Shown here piece after piece: positions 55,784-64,000 of a stretch of 64,000 nt of DNA. The notes under the pieces are model-generated. The model did no database searches. It was not told the origin of the DNA and worked only from the letters and a program-made list of their open reading frames with translations. Position numbers and translations under genes: made by a program. The stretch is from Methylophilus sp. TWE2 (lineage in GTDB: Bacteria; Pseudomonadota; Gammaproteobacteria; Burkholderiales; Methylophilaceae): positions 1,612,001-1,676,000 of the forward strand of contig NZ_CP012020.1 in NCBI RefSeq assembly GCF_001183865.1, in the 5' to 3' direction. How positions within the stretch are numbered: position 1 is the first letter of the stretch; each line of letters starts with the position of its first letter.

Positions 55784-56671
55784 TTATAAAATTTGTTTCA
55801 GCACATGGGAAACACCGTGTTCCCAGTGTGGCAATTGCAGGTTAAATGTCCGCTGGAACAAGCTGGTGTCCAGACGTGAATTAGCCGGACGTTTAGCAGG
55901 CACCGGGTAATCACTGGTCGCAATCGGCTTGATGGTTTCCGGGTGCACTTTCATTGGCTTGCCCGCCTTGATTGCCTCAGCAATCACAAACTGGGCATAG
56001 GCATGCCAATTGGTCACGCCAGACGCAACCACGTGATATAAACCGAATGGGAAACCCTGCTGTCCTTGCTGCTTGATACGTCCGACCAATTGCGCCGTTA
56101 CATCCGCCAGCAAGGCAGCTGAAGTCGGTGCCCCGTATTGATCAGCCACCACACTTAAACTATCGCGCTCAGCCGCCAGGCGCAACATCGTTTTGGCAAA
56201 ATTGCCACCATGCGCACCGACAACCCAGCTAGTACGCATAATCAAACTCTGCTGGCAACTCTGTTGCAAAGCTAGTTCACCATCTCTTTTTGTCTGGCCG
56301 TACACGTTTTGAGGGTTGGTCGCATCACTTTCTTTGTAAAACTGCTCCCCTACTCCTTCAAACACATAATCGGTCGAATAATGAAACACGAACGCGCCTA
56401 GCTTTGCTGCCTCTTCCCCCATGATACGGGGCGCATCGGTGTTAACTTTGCGCGCCAGCATTGAATCATTCTCGGCTTTGTCTACCGCGGTATAGGCCGC
56501 AGGATTGATAATGCCATCTGGCTTGACCGTCTGGATAAAAGCCCGCAAGTCAGACTCACTAGACAGATCACAATCGTCAAGGTCAATAGCCACCAGTTCG
56601 GCCAAAGGCGCTAAACTACGTTGTAGCTCAAACCCCAATTGGCCGTTACATCCCGTCAGTAACAGCTTCAT
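55784..56671 (-). CDS. rfbD: dTDP-4-dehydrorhamnose reductase
   Basis: A 295-aa SDR enzyme. The start at 56671 overlaps the rfbB stop (ATGA). [19 protein letters not shown] is the cofactor motif, then [23 protein letters not shown] and the catalytic YGQTKRDGE. It performs the last step to dTDP-L-rhamnose. Confidence 0.95.
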   Translation of the reverse strand: MKLLLTGCNGQLGFELQRSLAPLAELVAIDLDDCDLSSESDLRAFIQTVKPDGIINPAAYTAVDKAENDSMLARKVNTDAPRIMGEEAAKLGAFVFHYSTDYVFEGVGEQFYKESDATNPQNVYGQTKRDGELALQQSCQQSLIMRTSWVVGAHGGNFAKTMLRLAAERDSLSVVADQYGAPTSAALLADVTAQLVGRIKQQGQQGFPFGLYHVVASGVTNWHAYAQFVIAEAIKAGKPMKVHPETIKPIATSDYPVPAKRPANSRLDTSLFQRTFNLQLPHWEHGVSHVLKQIL

Positions 56672-57723
56672 TGATATTGTTTCTCCACCCACTTCATATA
56701 TTGCCCACTGGTGATGTTTTCAACCCAAGCCTGGTTATCCAGATACCACTGCACCGTTTTGCGTATGCCGGTTTCAAAAGTCTCAGCGGGTTTCCAGCCC
56801 AACTCTTTTTCAAGTTTGGTGGCATCAATCGCATAGCGTCTATCATGACCAGGGCGATCTTTGACAAAGGTAATTTGCGTTTTATAAGACTGGCCATCTG
56901 CACGAGGTTTCAACTCATCCAGAATATCGCAAATGGTATGCACCACCTCCAGGTTTGGCTTCTCATTCCAGCCACCTACATTGTAGGTTTCACCCAATCG
57001 TCCAGCAGACAATACACGACGAATCGCAGTACAGTGATCTTTGACAAACAGCCAGTCACGAATCTGCTGACCATCCCCATAAATCGGCAATGGTTTGCCA
57101 TTAAGGGCGTTATGAATGACCAATGGAATCAGCTTTTCAGGGAAGTGGTAAGGGCCATAATTATTCGAACAATTGGTAGTTAATACTGGCAAGCCATAAG
57201 TATGATGATAAGCACGCACCAAGTGATCAGACGCCGCTTTAGAGGCTGAGTAAGGGCTGTTAGGCTCATAACGATTACGCTCGTTAAACGGCGGATCATT
57301 TTTCTCTAGAGTGCCGTATACCTCGTCGGTAGACACATGCAGAAATTTGAAAGCCGCCTTTTCATCATCTTCCAATCCACTCCAATACGCTCGCACTGCT
57401 TCCAGCAAGTGAAAGGTACCCACCACATTGGTCTGGATAAAGTCTTCAGGGCCATGAATCGAGCGATCCACATGTGATTCAGCAGCAAAATTCAATACTG
57501 CACGAGGCTTGTGCTCAGCCAGCAGTTTGCTTACCAACTCAAAATCACCAATATCACCCTTCACAAAAATATGTTTTTTGTTATCGGCAACGGTTTTCAA
57601 ATTATCCAAGTTACCCGCATAAGTGAGTTTATCCAGATTGATCACTGGCTCATCCAACTTCTCCAACCAGTCCAATACAAAATTACTGCCGATAAAGCCG
57701 GCACCACCAGTGACTAAGATCAT
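56668..57723 (-). CDS. rfbB: dTDP-glucose 4,6-dehydratase
   Basis: A 351-aa SDR with [49 protein letters not shown] and [18 protein letters not shown]. Order on the minus strand is rfbB-rfbD-rfbA-rfbC, followed by the heptose genes, all closely spaced and probably one operon. Confidence 0.96.
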   Translation of the reverse strand: MILVTGGAGFIGSNFVLDWLEKLDEPVINLDKLTYAGNLDNLKTVADNKKHIFVKGDIGDFELVSKLLAEHKPRAVLNFAAESHVDRSIHGPEDFIQTNVVGTFHLLEAVRAYWSGLEDDEKAAFKFLHVSTDEVYGTLEKNDPPFNERNRYEPNSPYSASKAASDHLVRAYHHTYGLPVLTTNCSNNYGPYHFPEKLIPLVIHNALNGKPLPIYGDGQQIRDWLFVKDHCTAIRRVLSAGRLGETYNVGGWNEKPNLEVVHTICDILDELKPRADGQSYKTQITFVKDRPGHDRRYAIDATKLEKELGWKPAETFETGIRKTVQWYLDNQAWVENITSGQYMKWVEKQYQ

Positions 57724-57761
57724 AAATAAAATTTACCCTAAATGAATGAAATAACTATGAA

Positions 57762-58862
57762 TCAATGACTAAATTCAGGCCGACTTAATAAAGCCTCATA
57801 ATCGCGCAAAATATAGTCCCAGCGAAAAGACTCATCAAATCGCTTTTCACTTTGTTGAGAAAGCTGTTTTTGCAAGGATGTATCTGAAATCAAACGCTCT
57901 ATTTGTTGTGCGCAAGCTTGCTTGCCATCAAAAAATATAGCGCCATCACCACATACCCAGCGATTATAGGGATTGTCATGCGCCAATATTGCGTTACCCG
58001 CCCCCAAAGATTCTACCAATGATGGATTCGTGCCACCCACCTGATGTCCATGGACATAAAACATTGCGTAATAACGCAGTGCACTGACCACGGACTTCTC
58101 GTAAACTGCACCAATAAACACTACTTCATCAGAAGCTGCCGCTTTTACTGTTTTTTGGTACTCATGTGAGTCAAGGTATTTGCCCAAAACCACCAGTTTT
58201 TTACCACGCGGTTTTGCTGACCAAGCCTGAACAACTTCAAGAATACTATTTTCGGGCTCTGCCCTTGCAATTAACACAGCATACTCTTTAGGTTTTAAAT
58301 CATATTGATCTAAGGCATGAATATCAGCTGAGTCAATTTTTTCCGCGCCATAAGCAATCGTAGTCACTTTATCGGGACTCACTCGCGTCGACAGATGCTC
58401 TTTGATTTTAGGATGATCCGCCACCAAATGATTTGCTAACCAACAGCCAGCCCAATCGTTCAACCAGAACCAAAACTTAGCCACCCCACCCCACTTTTGC
58501 CGCTTCCATTCAATACCATCCATATTCATCACATTTTTGATGCCTTTAATACGTAATAAGGCAGCAAAAATTGCAGTGTTATAGCCAAGCGTCAAGCACA
58601 ACTCTTTAGATTTTGATGCATGCCAATTCGCTTTTAAATCAAAAATTATGGTTGATAAAGGTCCATCGCCTTTTACCGGGATGTTAACGCGCTTAATCCC
58701 TTGCCATTCATCCTCGTAAATATCACCTTTGCCTTGATGCTGGCAATACACAGTGACATTCCAATTTCTTTTTTGGAGATAAACAGCAAGATACTCGGCA
58801 AATGTTTCAAATCCACCATGTGCCGCAGGGACACCACGAATTCCCAGTATTCTTAAATTCAT
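57762..58862 (-). CDS. GT4 glycosyltransferase with DUF1972 domain, possible rhamnosyltransferase
   Basis: A 366-aa protein from ATG 58862 (a TTG 12 nt upstream is less likely). The N-terminus LRILGIRGVPAAHGGFETFAEYLA is the DUF1972 signature; the C-terminal GT4 part has AYGAEKI, IARAEPENSILEVV and GGTNPSLVESLGAGNAILAHD. DUF1972 proteins in rhamnose clusters are often rhamnosyltransferases, and the adjacent rfb genes agree. Acceptor unknown. Confidence 0.87.
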   Translation of the reverse strand: MNLRILGIRGVPAAHGGFETFAEYLAVYLQKRNWNVTVYCQHQGKGDIYEDEWQGIKRVNIPVKGDGPLSTIIFDLKANWHASKSKELCLTLGYNTAIFAALLRIKGIKNVMNMDGIEWKRQKWGGVAKFWFWLNDWAGCWLANHLVADHPKIKEHLSTRVSPDKVTTIAYGAEKIDSADIHALDQYDLKPKEYAVLIARAEPENSILEVVQAWSAKPRGKKLVVLGKYLDSHEYQKTVKAAASDEVVFIGAVYEKSVVSALRYYAMFYVHGHQVGGTNPSLVESLGAGNAILAHDNPYNRWVCGDGAIFFDGKQACAQQIERLISDTSLQKQLSQQSEKRFDESFRWDYILRDYEALLSRPEFSH

Positions 58863-58903
58863 AACAATTGCCAATATTAAAATAATAAATATCTTACAAA
58901 GCT

Positions 58904-60115
58904 CTATGCCAATTCAGACTTAACTTTTTCAACAACTTCTTGAATCCGTTTCGTAGAAAAAAGCCTTCTAACCTGATCTCTCACGGGCAAATTAACATGT
59001 TCTTTTTCGAGCAGATAATTCAAAATTGACCTAGAAAAACTATTTGCATCATCAGCTATCGAAATAGTTTCCCTGACAGTTTCCGGGAGCCCATAAATAC
59101 CTTGAGTTGTAGAAACTATTGGCTGATCTGTCATTATTAAATCAAGCATCTTTACCATGACCCCACTACCAGTTGCAACAGGATTCACCAGAACTTGAGA
59201 CTGACACATTAATTCAAAGGAATTTGGGACATTTGCCCTTAATTCCACATTTGGGTTGCTCCTACAAAGAGACACAACAGAGTCAAGCGGAGAGGACCCG
59301 GCAATTAAAACTTTAACAAAAGGCATTTCTTGTTGAATCAAAGGTAAAACTTCATTAATTAGAAAGAATACGCCATTAACATTATTAGGTGTTTTTAAAT
59401 TACCTAAAAACAAAATATCAAACTGTTTAGGTTGAGTTCTAATAGCTAATAGTTTGTCTTCATCAATCAAAGCAGACTCAGGCAAAGGTGTTAAAACCTC
59501 AATATTTCGCCCCCCTTTTGAGCGCCAATATTTAGCATCATCTACCGAGCAATCAAAAACCAATTTAGCATTATTAATTGCTTTATTTTCGTAGCTCTTA
59601 ATCGAGTAAGTCTGGAACCATCTCTTCAACTTATTTCCAGAGTTAGTCAGTTGAGAGTACATGTATTTAAATTCGATATTATGAGAACGATAAAAATATG
59701 GCAGTTGGATTATTTTTTTATTAAATATCTTCCTATAAAACTCAACCATCCATAAACCTTCAATCCAAATAGCATCAGGCTTAGTTGAGGAAATTAAGCT
59801 TTTTACTGCTTTTAAATCATCGGAAATGGGAGTTCGAATAACTACGTGATAAGGAACATTAAAAACAATACTTCTGATAATGTTTGTGGCGTCATGTAAT
59901 AATGAACGTTTTATCGGCAAACCTAAAGCAAGTATTTCTTTCTGTTTGCAGATATCTTGAAATGCAATATGTTGGTCGTGATCAACAATATCATAAAAAT
60001 AAATTAAACTGATATCTGCCTGTTTAATAAAGCACTCGATCTTTCTCCAAACATCAGCACGTTGACCATGAATTGCTGGAAACGGAATTTCCGTAGTCAA
60101 CATTAAAAATCTCAT
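58904..60115 (-). CDS. GT4-family glycosyltransferase
   Basis: A 403-aa protein. The N-terminal domain starts MRFLMLTTEIPFPAIHGQR. The C-terminal domain has DILFLGNLKTPNNVNGVFFL, VLIAGSSPLDSV, VNPVATGSGVMVKMLDLI and QPIVSTTQGIYGLP, all in the style of sugar transferases associated with PEP-CTERM/exosortase EPS loci. The linkage formed is unknown. GAGGAG precedes the ATG. Coding sequence is clearly AT-richer than the rfb genes. Confidence 0.87.
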   Translation of the reverse strand: MRFLMLTTEIPFPAIHGQRADVWRKIECFIKQADISLIYFYDIVDHDQHIAFQDICKQKEILALGLPIKRSLLHDATNIIRSIVFNVPYHVVIRTPISDDLKAVKSLISSTKPDAIWIEGLWMVEFYRKIFNKKIIQLPYFYRSHNIEFKYMYSQLTNSGNKLKRWFQTYSIKSYENKAINNAKLVFDCSVDDAKYWRSKGGRNIEVLTPLPESALIDEDKLLAIRTQPKQFDILFLGNLKTPNNVNGVFFLINEVLPLIQQEMPFVKVLIAGSSPLDSVVSLCRSNPNVELRANVPNSFELMCQSQVLVNPVATGSGVMVKMLDLIMTDQPIVSTTQGIYGLPETVRETISIADDANSFSRSILNYLLEKEHVNLPVRDQVRRLFSTKRIQEVVEKVKSELA

Positions 60116-60165
60116 TCTTAACTCCTCGGTCGTACTTATTTTTAGTTCGGCTAAACTGTTATTAG

Positions 60166-60855
60166 TTACAATCTTGATTTAATAACCTTTGCGGGGACAC
60201 CACCAATGACTGAGTTTGGTGGGATGACACCCCTTACAACAGCACCTGCAGCAACAACACATCCACGCGAAAGAAAAGCACCATCTAGAAAGGTTACCTT
60301 TGCCCCAACCCAACAATCATCCTCAATCACAATTCCCTCCCTCGTAACTCCTTGTTTTCTAATTGGAATATCAGGCAACGAAAAGTTGTGATTCTCAGAA
60401 TGAAAGCTTACGTATTGGCCCATTATTACATTCTGCCCTATTGAGACACCTCCGGCAGCCCCAATATAAGAATAAGCACCGATTCCAGAATTGTCTCCAA
60501 TCTTCAATCCAGCCCCCAAATTACTAATCACTCCACTGGCTTGTAATATTGAAAAGGGGCCAATTGAAACATTATTTCCGATACTAATACCATCCCTGCT
60601 TAATCCATCAATCGAAACATAATCCCCAATTGTTACCCCTTTACCAAGACATAAATATCTTCTATTTTTTATAGTCACATGTTTTCCGACAAAAACTCTT
60701 TGATTTAATTTGCGAGAATAACAAATGCCTCTCAGTAAATTACGTAATCGCTCTAGTGCAATTTGAAAGATTGTTAGTAATCCCAAATTTCCATCTAGCT
60801 TATAGCTTTCCCCTTTTATTTTTGAAGCACATTTCTCTATTATCGTCTTCAACAT
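60166..60855 (-). CDS. left-handed beta-helix (hexapeptide) acyltransferase
   Basis: A 229-aa protein. Hexapeptide repeats run from about residue 55 (VFVGKHVTIKN, LGKGVTIGDYVSIDG, ISIGNNVSIGPFS) to the typical end VIGGVPAKVIKSRL, with a FHSENHNF loop holding the catalytic-type His. It probably O-acetylates or acylates a sugar of the exopolysaccharide. It starts 3 bp after the SGNH-like gene. Confidence 0.88.
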   Translation of the reverse strand: MLKTIIEKCASKIKGESYKLDGNLGLLTIFQIALERLRNLLRGICYSRKLNQRVFVGKHVTIKNRRYLCLGKGVTIGDYVSIDGLSRDGISIGNNVSIGPFSILQASGVISNLGAGLKIGDNSGIGAYSYIGAAGGVSIGQNVIMGQYVSFHSENHNFSLPDIPIRKQGVTREGIVIEDDCWVGAKVTFLDGAFLSRGCVVAAGAVVRGVIPPNSVIGGVPAKVIKSRL

Positions 60856-60858
60856 ATC

Positions 60859-61506
60859 CTAAAACCTTTGCATGATCGCTTCAGATATTTTTTCCATACC
60901 AATGTCATTCGGGTGAGCGCCGACTCCAGCATTAATCATAGGTTTTTTATATTTCCCTAGATTAATATCCATAGTAGAAAGACCTTTTAAGCTAACGAAA
61001 GTGATCTGATTTTTTAGAGAAACATCCATCAAAAGATTATCAATATCAGTCCTCGTCCACCACGTTCCCAAAATAAATACTCTTGATTTTTTCAAATCAA
61101 TCTTTTGGAGTAGATAATTAATCCGTTCAGAAAAAGCTTTCATTTCATTCGGGCTTATACCTTTAAAATTATCGCCAAGATAAATAACAATATATTCACT
61201 ACTGTAATCAATAATATTTAGATTCTTTATTTGATCTAAGGAAATTGAAAGATTCTCCAATTGAGAAATATTCACAGGCTCAGCTGTAATCTGAATGTTC
61301 CTACGCTCAGCGATTTTTTTTGCTAATACATGACAATAATCAGTAGCCTGAGAGGAAGCGGCCATACCCCACTTACCATCCCAGCCAATATCGGCTTTAG
61401 GCAAATGAATTGTCATGCTATTACCAATACAGGTTAACCTTTCCGCATTACATATGGTTGAGACAAAAAGTGCGAAGCTAATAAATAGCGCTTTTAAGAA
61501 TTTCAT
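60859..61506 (-). CDS. exported SGNH-hydrolase-like protein with altered motifs
   Basis: A 215-aa protein with signal peptide MKFLKALFISFALFVSTICNA. Block I reads CIGNSMTIH, keeping the Ser but with Asn in place of the Asp of GDS. YLGDN takes the place of GxND-like block III, and the last block reads GAHPNDIG, with the catalytic-type His but no Asp three residues before it. It may be a weak or substrate-specific esterase or acyl carrier for polysaccharide modification. Overlaps the GH99-like gene by 4 bp; pairing with the acyltransferase next to it supports sugar acylation. Confidence 0.65.
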   Translation of the reverse strand: MKFLKALFISFALFVSTICNAERLTCIGNSMTIHLPKADIGWDGKWGMAASSQATDYCHVLAKKIAERRNIQITAEPVNISQLENLSISLDQIKNLNIIDYSSEYIVIYLGDNFKGISPNEMKAFSERINYLLQKIDLKKSRVFILGTWWTRTDIDNLLMDVSLKNQITFVSLKGLSTMDINLGKYKKPMINAGVGAHPNDIGMEKISEAIMQRF

Positions 61507-62591
61507 TTAAATACATCCGAAATAAGCTCTAAATATTCAAACCCATATTTTTTTGTAGGCTCGATTACTGAACCTTCCCCAAACTCATTCCAGCAGCAAA
61601 TAACTGTCATTTTCATAGATTTTTCAGGGTATTCATCCATTATTTTTTTAGCGCGCTCTAAATGTAACTTGAATTGTTCAGGATTACTAAAAGACATGTC
61701 ATGGCATTTGTCTTTACTTCCTTTCCAAGGACTTTTATCCCAGCCAGCAGTAATTGGTGTTATGTATGGGATATTTTGGTTTCTAAAAAACCACTCCCAT
61801 TGATATTGATATCCATTAGACAACTCTTCGTAACTATGTGAAAACTCAAAAGGCGGTGATTGATCAAGTTTACCTGTGTGGTAGTTATATGCCGAATAGG
61901 CTGAATATGGTCCTTTTGTACCATAGGTTTTGAAAAATGGCTCGTAAGCGCCAACGCCTCCAACAAAATAAATACCTTTTAAACCGTTGGACTTAGCTAT
62001 ATTTTGAGCTAATTCAAAGAGTTCTTTAGTAGACTTACCGATCTTTTTCGCATTCTCTTCCAACATGCTTGCAGAAAATATATAGACTACCGGCCAGCCA
62101 TTTATTGTTTGATATTTAGATTTTTTAAAATAATTTTGGCACCAATAACTGACCATTGACGCAAAATCCTGCTCAGATTTTGGCGTCACAGAATGATTTG
62201 CCCACAATAATGAGAATCCTACTGGATAATCATTAGACACTCGCAGGTATGATAATAACGCATGATCAAGATAGGTCTTACCTCCTCCCCAATACCAATC
62301 ATAAACAACAAAGTTAACATGATATTTGGACATCCACTCGAGGTGAGTACGCGTAACATTGTCATCGCCTTCTTTATACCACCCAAGCAGTGGCTCTCTT
62401 TCTGGATAACCTTTAATAGGTTCCCAAGGGAAGGGAGACGGTGCGCCCAATTGGTTATCCTTCCAGCCGGGAAAATAATAAACTCCAACCTTATAATCTC
62501 CAGCCCGTGCTTCATCAGAGTATAAAAAGCAAGGGAATACGCCTAATAGGAAAAAAAATAAAATCATTGTTTTATCGATTAACTTTATCAC
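61503..62591 (-). CDS. exported GH99-like (WbsX-type) protein
   Basis: A 362-aa protein starting at GTG 62591 (GAGG 8 nt upstream; overlaps the preceding stop). Hydrophobic signal TMILFFFLLGVFPCFLYS. The body has VGVYYFPGWKDNQLG, VVYDWYWGGGKTYL, TPITAGWDKSPW and VICCWNEFGEGSVIEP, matching the glycoside hydrolase 99-like / WbsX family found in polysaccharide loci. It may trim or modify the exopolysaccharide outside the inner membrane; the reaction is not known. Confidence 0.85.
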   Translation of the reverse strand: MIKLIDKTMILFFFLLGVFPCFLYSDEARAGDYKVGVYYFPGWKDNQLGAPSPFPWEPIKGYPEREPLLGWYKEGDDNVTRTHLEWMSKYHVNFVVYDWYWGGGKTYLDHALLSYLRVSNDYPVGFSLLWANHSVTPKSEQDFASMVSYWCQNYFKKSKYQTINGWPVVYIFSASMLEENAKKIGKSTKELFELAQNIAKSNGLKGIYFVGGVGAYEPFFKTYGTKGPYSAYSAYNYHTGKLDQSPPFEFSHSYEELSNGYQYQWEWFFRNQNIPYITPITAGWDKSPWKGSKDKCHDMSFSNPEQFKLHLERAKKIMDEYPEKSMKMTVICCWNEFGEGSVIEPTKKYGFEYLELISDVFK

Positions 62592-63751
62592 TTCATAGCC
62601 TCATAAGTAATTAGTGTTTTATTTAGTTGACTGGCAATAGAAAACAATTCAAATTGTCGCTGCGCCCCCATATGCCCCATTCTTTTTCTTAGTTTTTTGT
62701 CAGCGGTGAGAGTGGTAATTGTATCAGCCAGCTTTTGAGCATTCTTTGGCTCAAACAATAGTCCTGTTTCTTCATGGATTACAATATCAAGTAAACCTCC
62801 ATGTGCCGCCGCAATTACGGGCAAACTTGCTGCCATCGCTTCTATAGCAACCATACCAAAAGGTTCTGGCTCTGTTGAAGGCACAACAGCAATATCTGTT
62901 CCAAACCAAATGGGCCAAATATCGTCCACAAACTCAATGAAAGTCACATGCTTTTCAATGCCCAACGAATTTGCTAAAGCCTTTAATTGTTCTGGAAGAA
63001 ACTCAAGGCCAGGAGCGGCACTCCCAACAATTACAAATTTCAGCCGGCTAATCCGGTTATTCTGTTTAATCAATGAAGCGGCCTCTAACAATAGCTCCTG
63101 GCCCTTCCATTTATTTAATCTACCCGCCAAAGTTATGACAAGATCATCTTCAGTAGCGCCGACAGTATGTCTAAATTTTTTGATTGATTCATCAGAAGGT
63201 CTTATAACATCTGGAAGACCATTAAAAATGACAACTGAGCGATTCGCTAAAGCAGGCTCTTCTGTAAGAAGCCATTTCTCGGTTAGAGTTGAATTCGACA
63301 CTACCTTGTGAGAAAAAAGACGAATAATTAAGGGGAAAGTTTTACTCACGATTCTTGGAGTAAGAATAATTTCATGAACATGCCAAAGATGCTTTTTTCT
63401 TTTTAAAAAAGCCCATACAGCACCTGACAAGACTGCTAAAGTATTCGAATGAATGATATCCACATTTCGGTTATTAACGATCTTATTTATTTCTTTTAAA
63501 GATATAACCAACTCACCAAACAAACGTACTAAGCCACTCAAACTAAAAACTTTTCGACTAATTTTGGCTACTTTGGCGACATGAACTTCAACGTTAGACT
63601 CTTCGAGTGCTCGCTTTAATGGCCCATCATCGGGTAAAACAACAATAGGATGAAATCTGTTTGTCTGAAGCAGACCACGAGCTAAATATAAAATAACCTT
63701 ATCAGAACCATACATTTCAGAAGATTGATGAACAAGTAATATATTTTTCAT
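62588..63751 (-). CDS. GT4-family glycosyltransferase
   Basis: A 387-aa protein. It starts MKNILLVHQSSEMYGSDKVI, the N-terminal acceptor domain; the GT4 half has VITLAGRLNKWKGQELLLEAA, KFVIVGSAAPGLE, DIAVVPSTEPEPFGMVAIEAMA and HGGLLDIVIHEETGLLF, including the E-x7-E region. Donor and acceptor are unknown. First of the three accessory genes that overlap in series. Confidence 0.9.
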   Translation of the reverse strand: MKNILLVHQSSEMYGSDKVILYLARGLLQTNRFHPIVVLPDDGPLKRALEESNVEVHVAKVAKISRKVFSLSGLVRLFGELVISLKEINKIVNNRNVDIIHSNTLAVLSGAVWAFLKRKKHLWHVHEIILTPRIVSKTFPLIIRLFSHKVVSNSTLTEKWLLTEEPALANRSVVIFNGLPDVIRPSDESIKKFRHTVGATEDDLVITLAGRLNKWKGQELLLEAASLIKQNNRISRLKFVIVGSAAPGLEFLPEQLKALANSLGIEKHVTFIEFVDDIWPIWFGTDIAVVPSTEPEPFGMVAIEAMAASLPVIAAAHGGLLDIVIHEETGLLFEPKNAQKLADTITTLTADKKLRKRMGHMGAQRQFELFSIASQLNKTLITYEAMK

Positions 63752-63814
63752 GATTAATATGAGCCCTAGCCTAATGAGATGGGCCTCATTTATATTTAAT
63801 TGAAGGAGCAGACT

Positions 63815-64000
63815 TTAACGCTTTAGGAAAAGGATGCCTTTAACTGCGGCAATAGCTTGTTTCCATTTCCCTTTAACAGTGAACTTTAGTACATCAATAC
63901 TTGCATAAAGCAGTACTGTAGGAAAAAAAATTGGATAAAATCGCCAAGTGAATTTGAGCCTATTTCTATATAAATAATAAATAGAGAGAGGAGAACCACC
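63815..64000 (-). CDS. C-terminal end of a probable GT2 glycosyltransferase (partial)
   Basis: The last 61 codons of a gene that enters from the right edge. The product contains SPLSIYYLYRNRLKF, a pattern common near the end of GT2-family glycosyltransferases, and ends GILFLKR. Assignment is from this pattern and from the EPS context only. Confidence 0.6.
   Translation of the reverse strand, partial: GGSPLSIYYLYRNRLKFTWRFYPIFFPTVLLYASIDVLKFTVKGKWKQAIAAVKGILFLKR

Overview
The window looks like the chromosome of a flagellated, aerobic betaproteobacterium, most likely a methylotroph of the Methylophilaceae. This is an inference. It rests on beta-type CheA, FlhDC as flagellar master regulator, a PQQ-type quinoprotein, a set of PEP-CTERM exported proteins beside an exopolysaccharide locus, and moderate GC. 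No rRNA, tRNA, CRISPR array or complete transposase was seen.

Region 1 (1-18.1 kb, all minus strand) is a chemotaxis and motor-control block: a partial and three complete chemoreceptors, cheW, cheA, cheY, a CheZ-like phosphatase, motB, motA, a membrane-anchored methyltransferase, flhC and flhD. All three complete receptors end in the CheR/CheB tether DWEEF. A 260-bp inverted-repeat element (MITE-like) sits between motA and the methyltransferase gene. Two small ORFs (444-584 and 7096-7182) lie in gaps between the receptors.

Region 2 (18.7-26.5 kb, plus strand) is a late flagellar block, flhB-flhA-flhF-flhG-like-fliA-motC-motD. With motAB this gives two stator systems. The FlhG homologue has lost its Walker A motif but keeps the FlhF-activating DQAxGLR start. 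A convergent GGDEF-EAL c-di-GMP protein follows.

Region 3 (28.9-40.5 kb) looks like an envelope and lipid-stress region. It holds msrQ-msrP (periplasmic methionine sulfoxide repair) and a PQQ-type beta-propeller lipoprotein. After these comes a tightly coupled nine-gene plus-strand operon: two CFA-type methyltransferases, DUF2878, a DUF1295 reductase, a secreted DUF6134-like protein, a lipocalin, a desaturase, an FAD oxidoreductase and DUF1365. It probably makes or modifies an unusual methylated fatty acid.

Region 4 (40.5-46.7 kb) has mnmC, a TPR/OGT-like protein, the second MITE copy (inverted relative to the first), an EamA permease and dapC with an apparently leaderless promoter.

Region 5 (46.7-49.6 kb, minus strand) holds five consecutive PEP-CTERM protein genes in two transcription units. 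Each unit is preceded by the same palindromic motif (ACCCA-NN-TGGGCTAA).

Region 6 (49.8-64 kb, minus strand) is an exopolysaccharide locus. It contains an lnt-like gene, a complete GDP-D-glycero-D-manno-heptose pathway (hddA, gmhA, gmhB, hddC), the complete dTDP-L-rhamnose pathway (rfbABCD), three GT4 glycosyltransferases, a hexapeptide acyltransferase, an SGNH-like protein, a GH99-like protein and the end of a probable GT2. The distal part is visibly AT-rich. PEP-CTERM proteins are normally sorted by an exosortase encoded near such loci; none lies inside this window.
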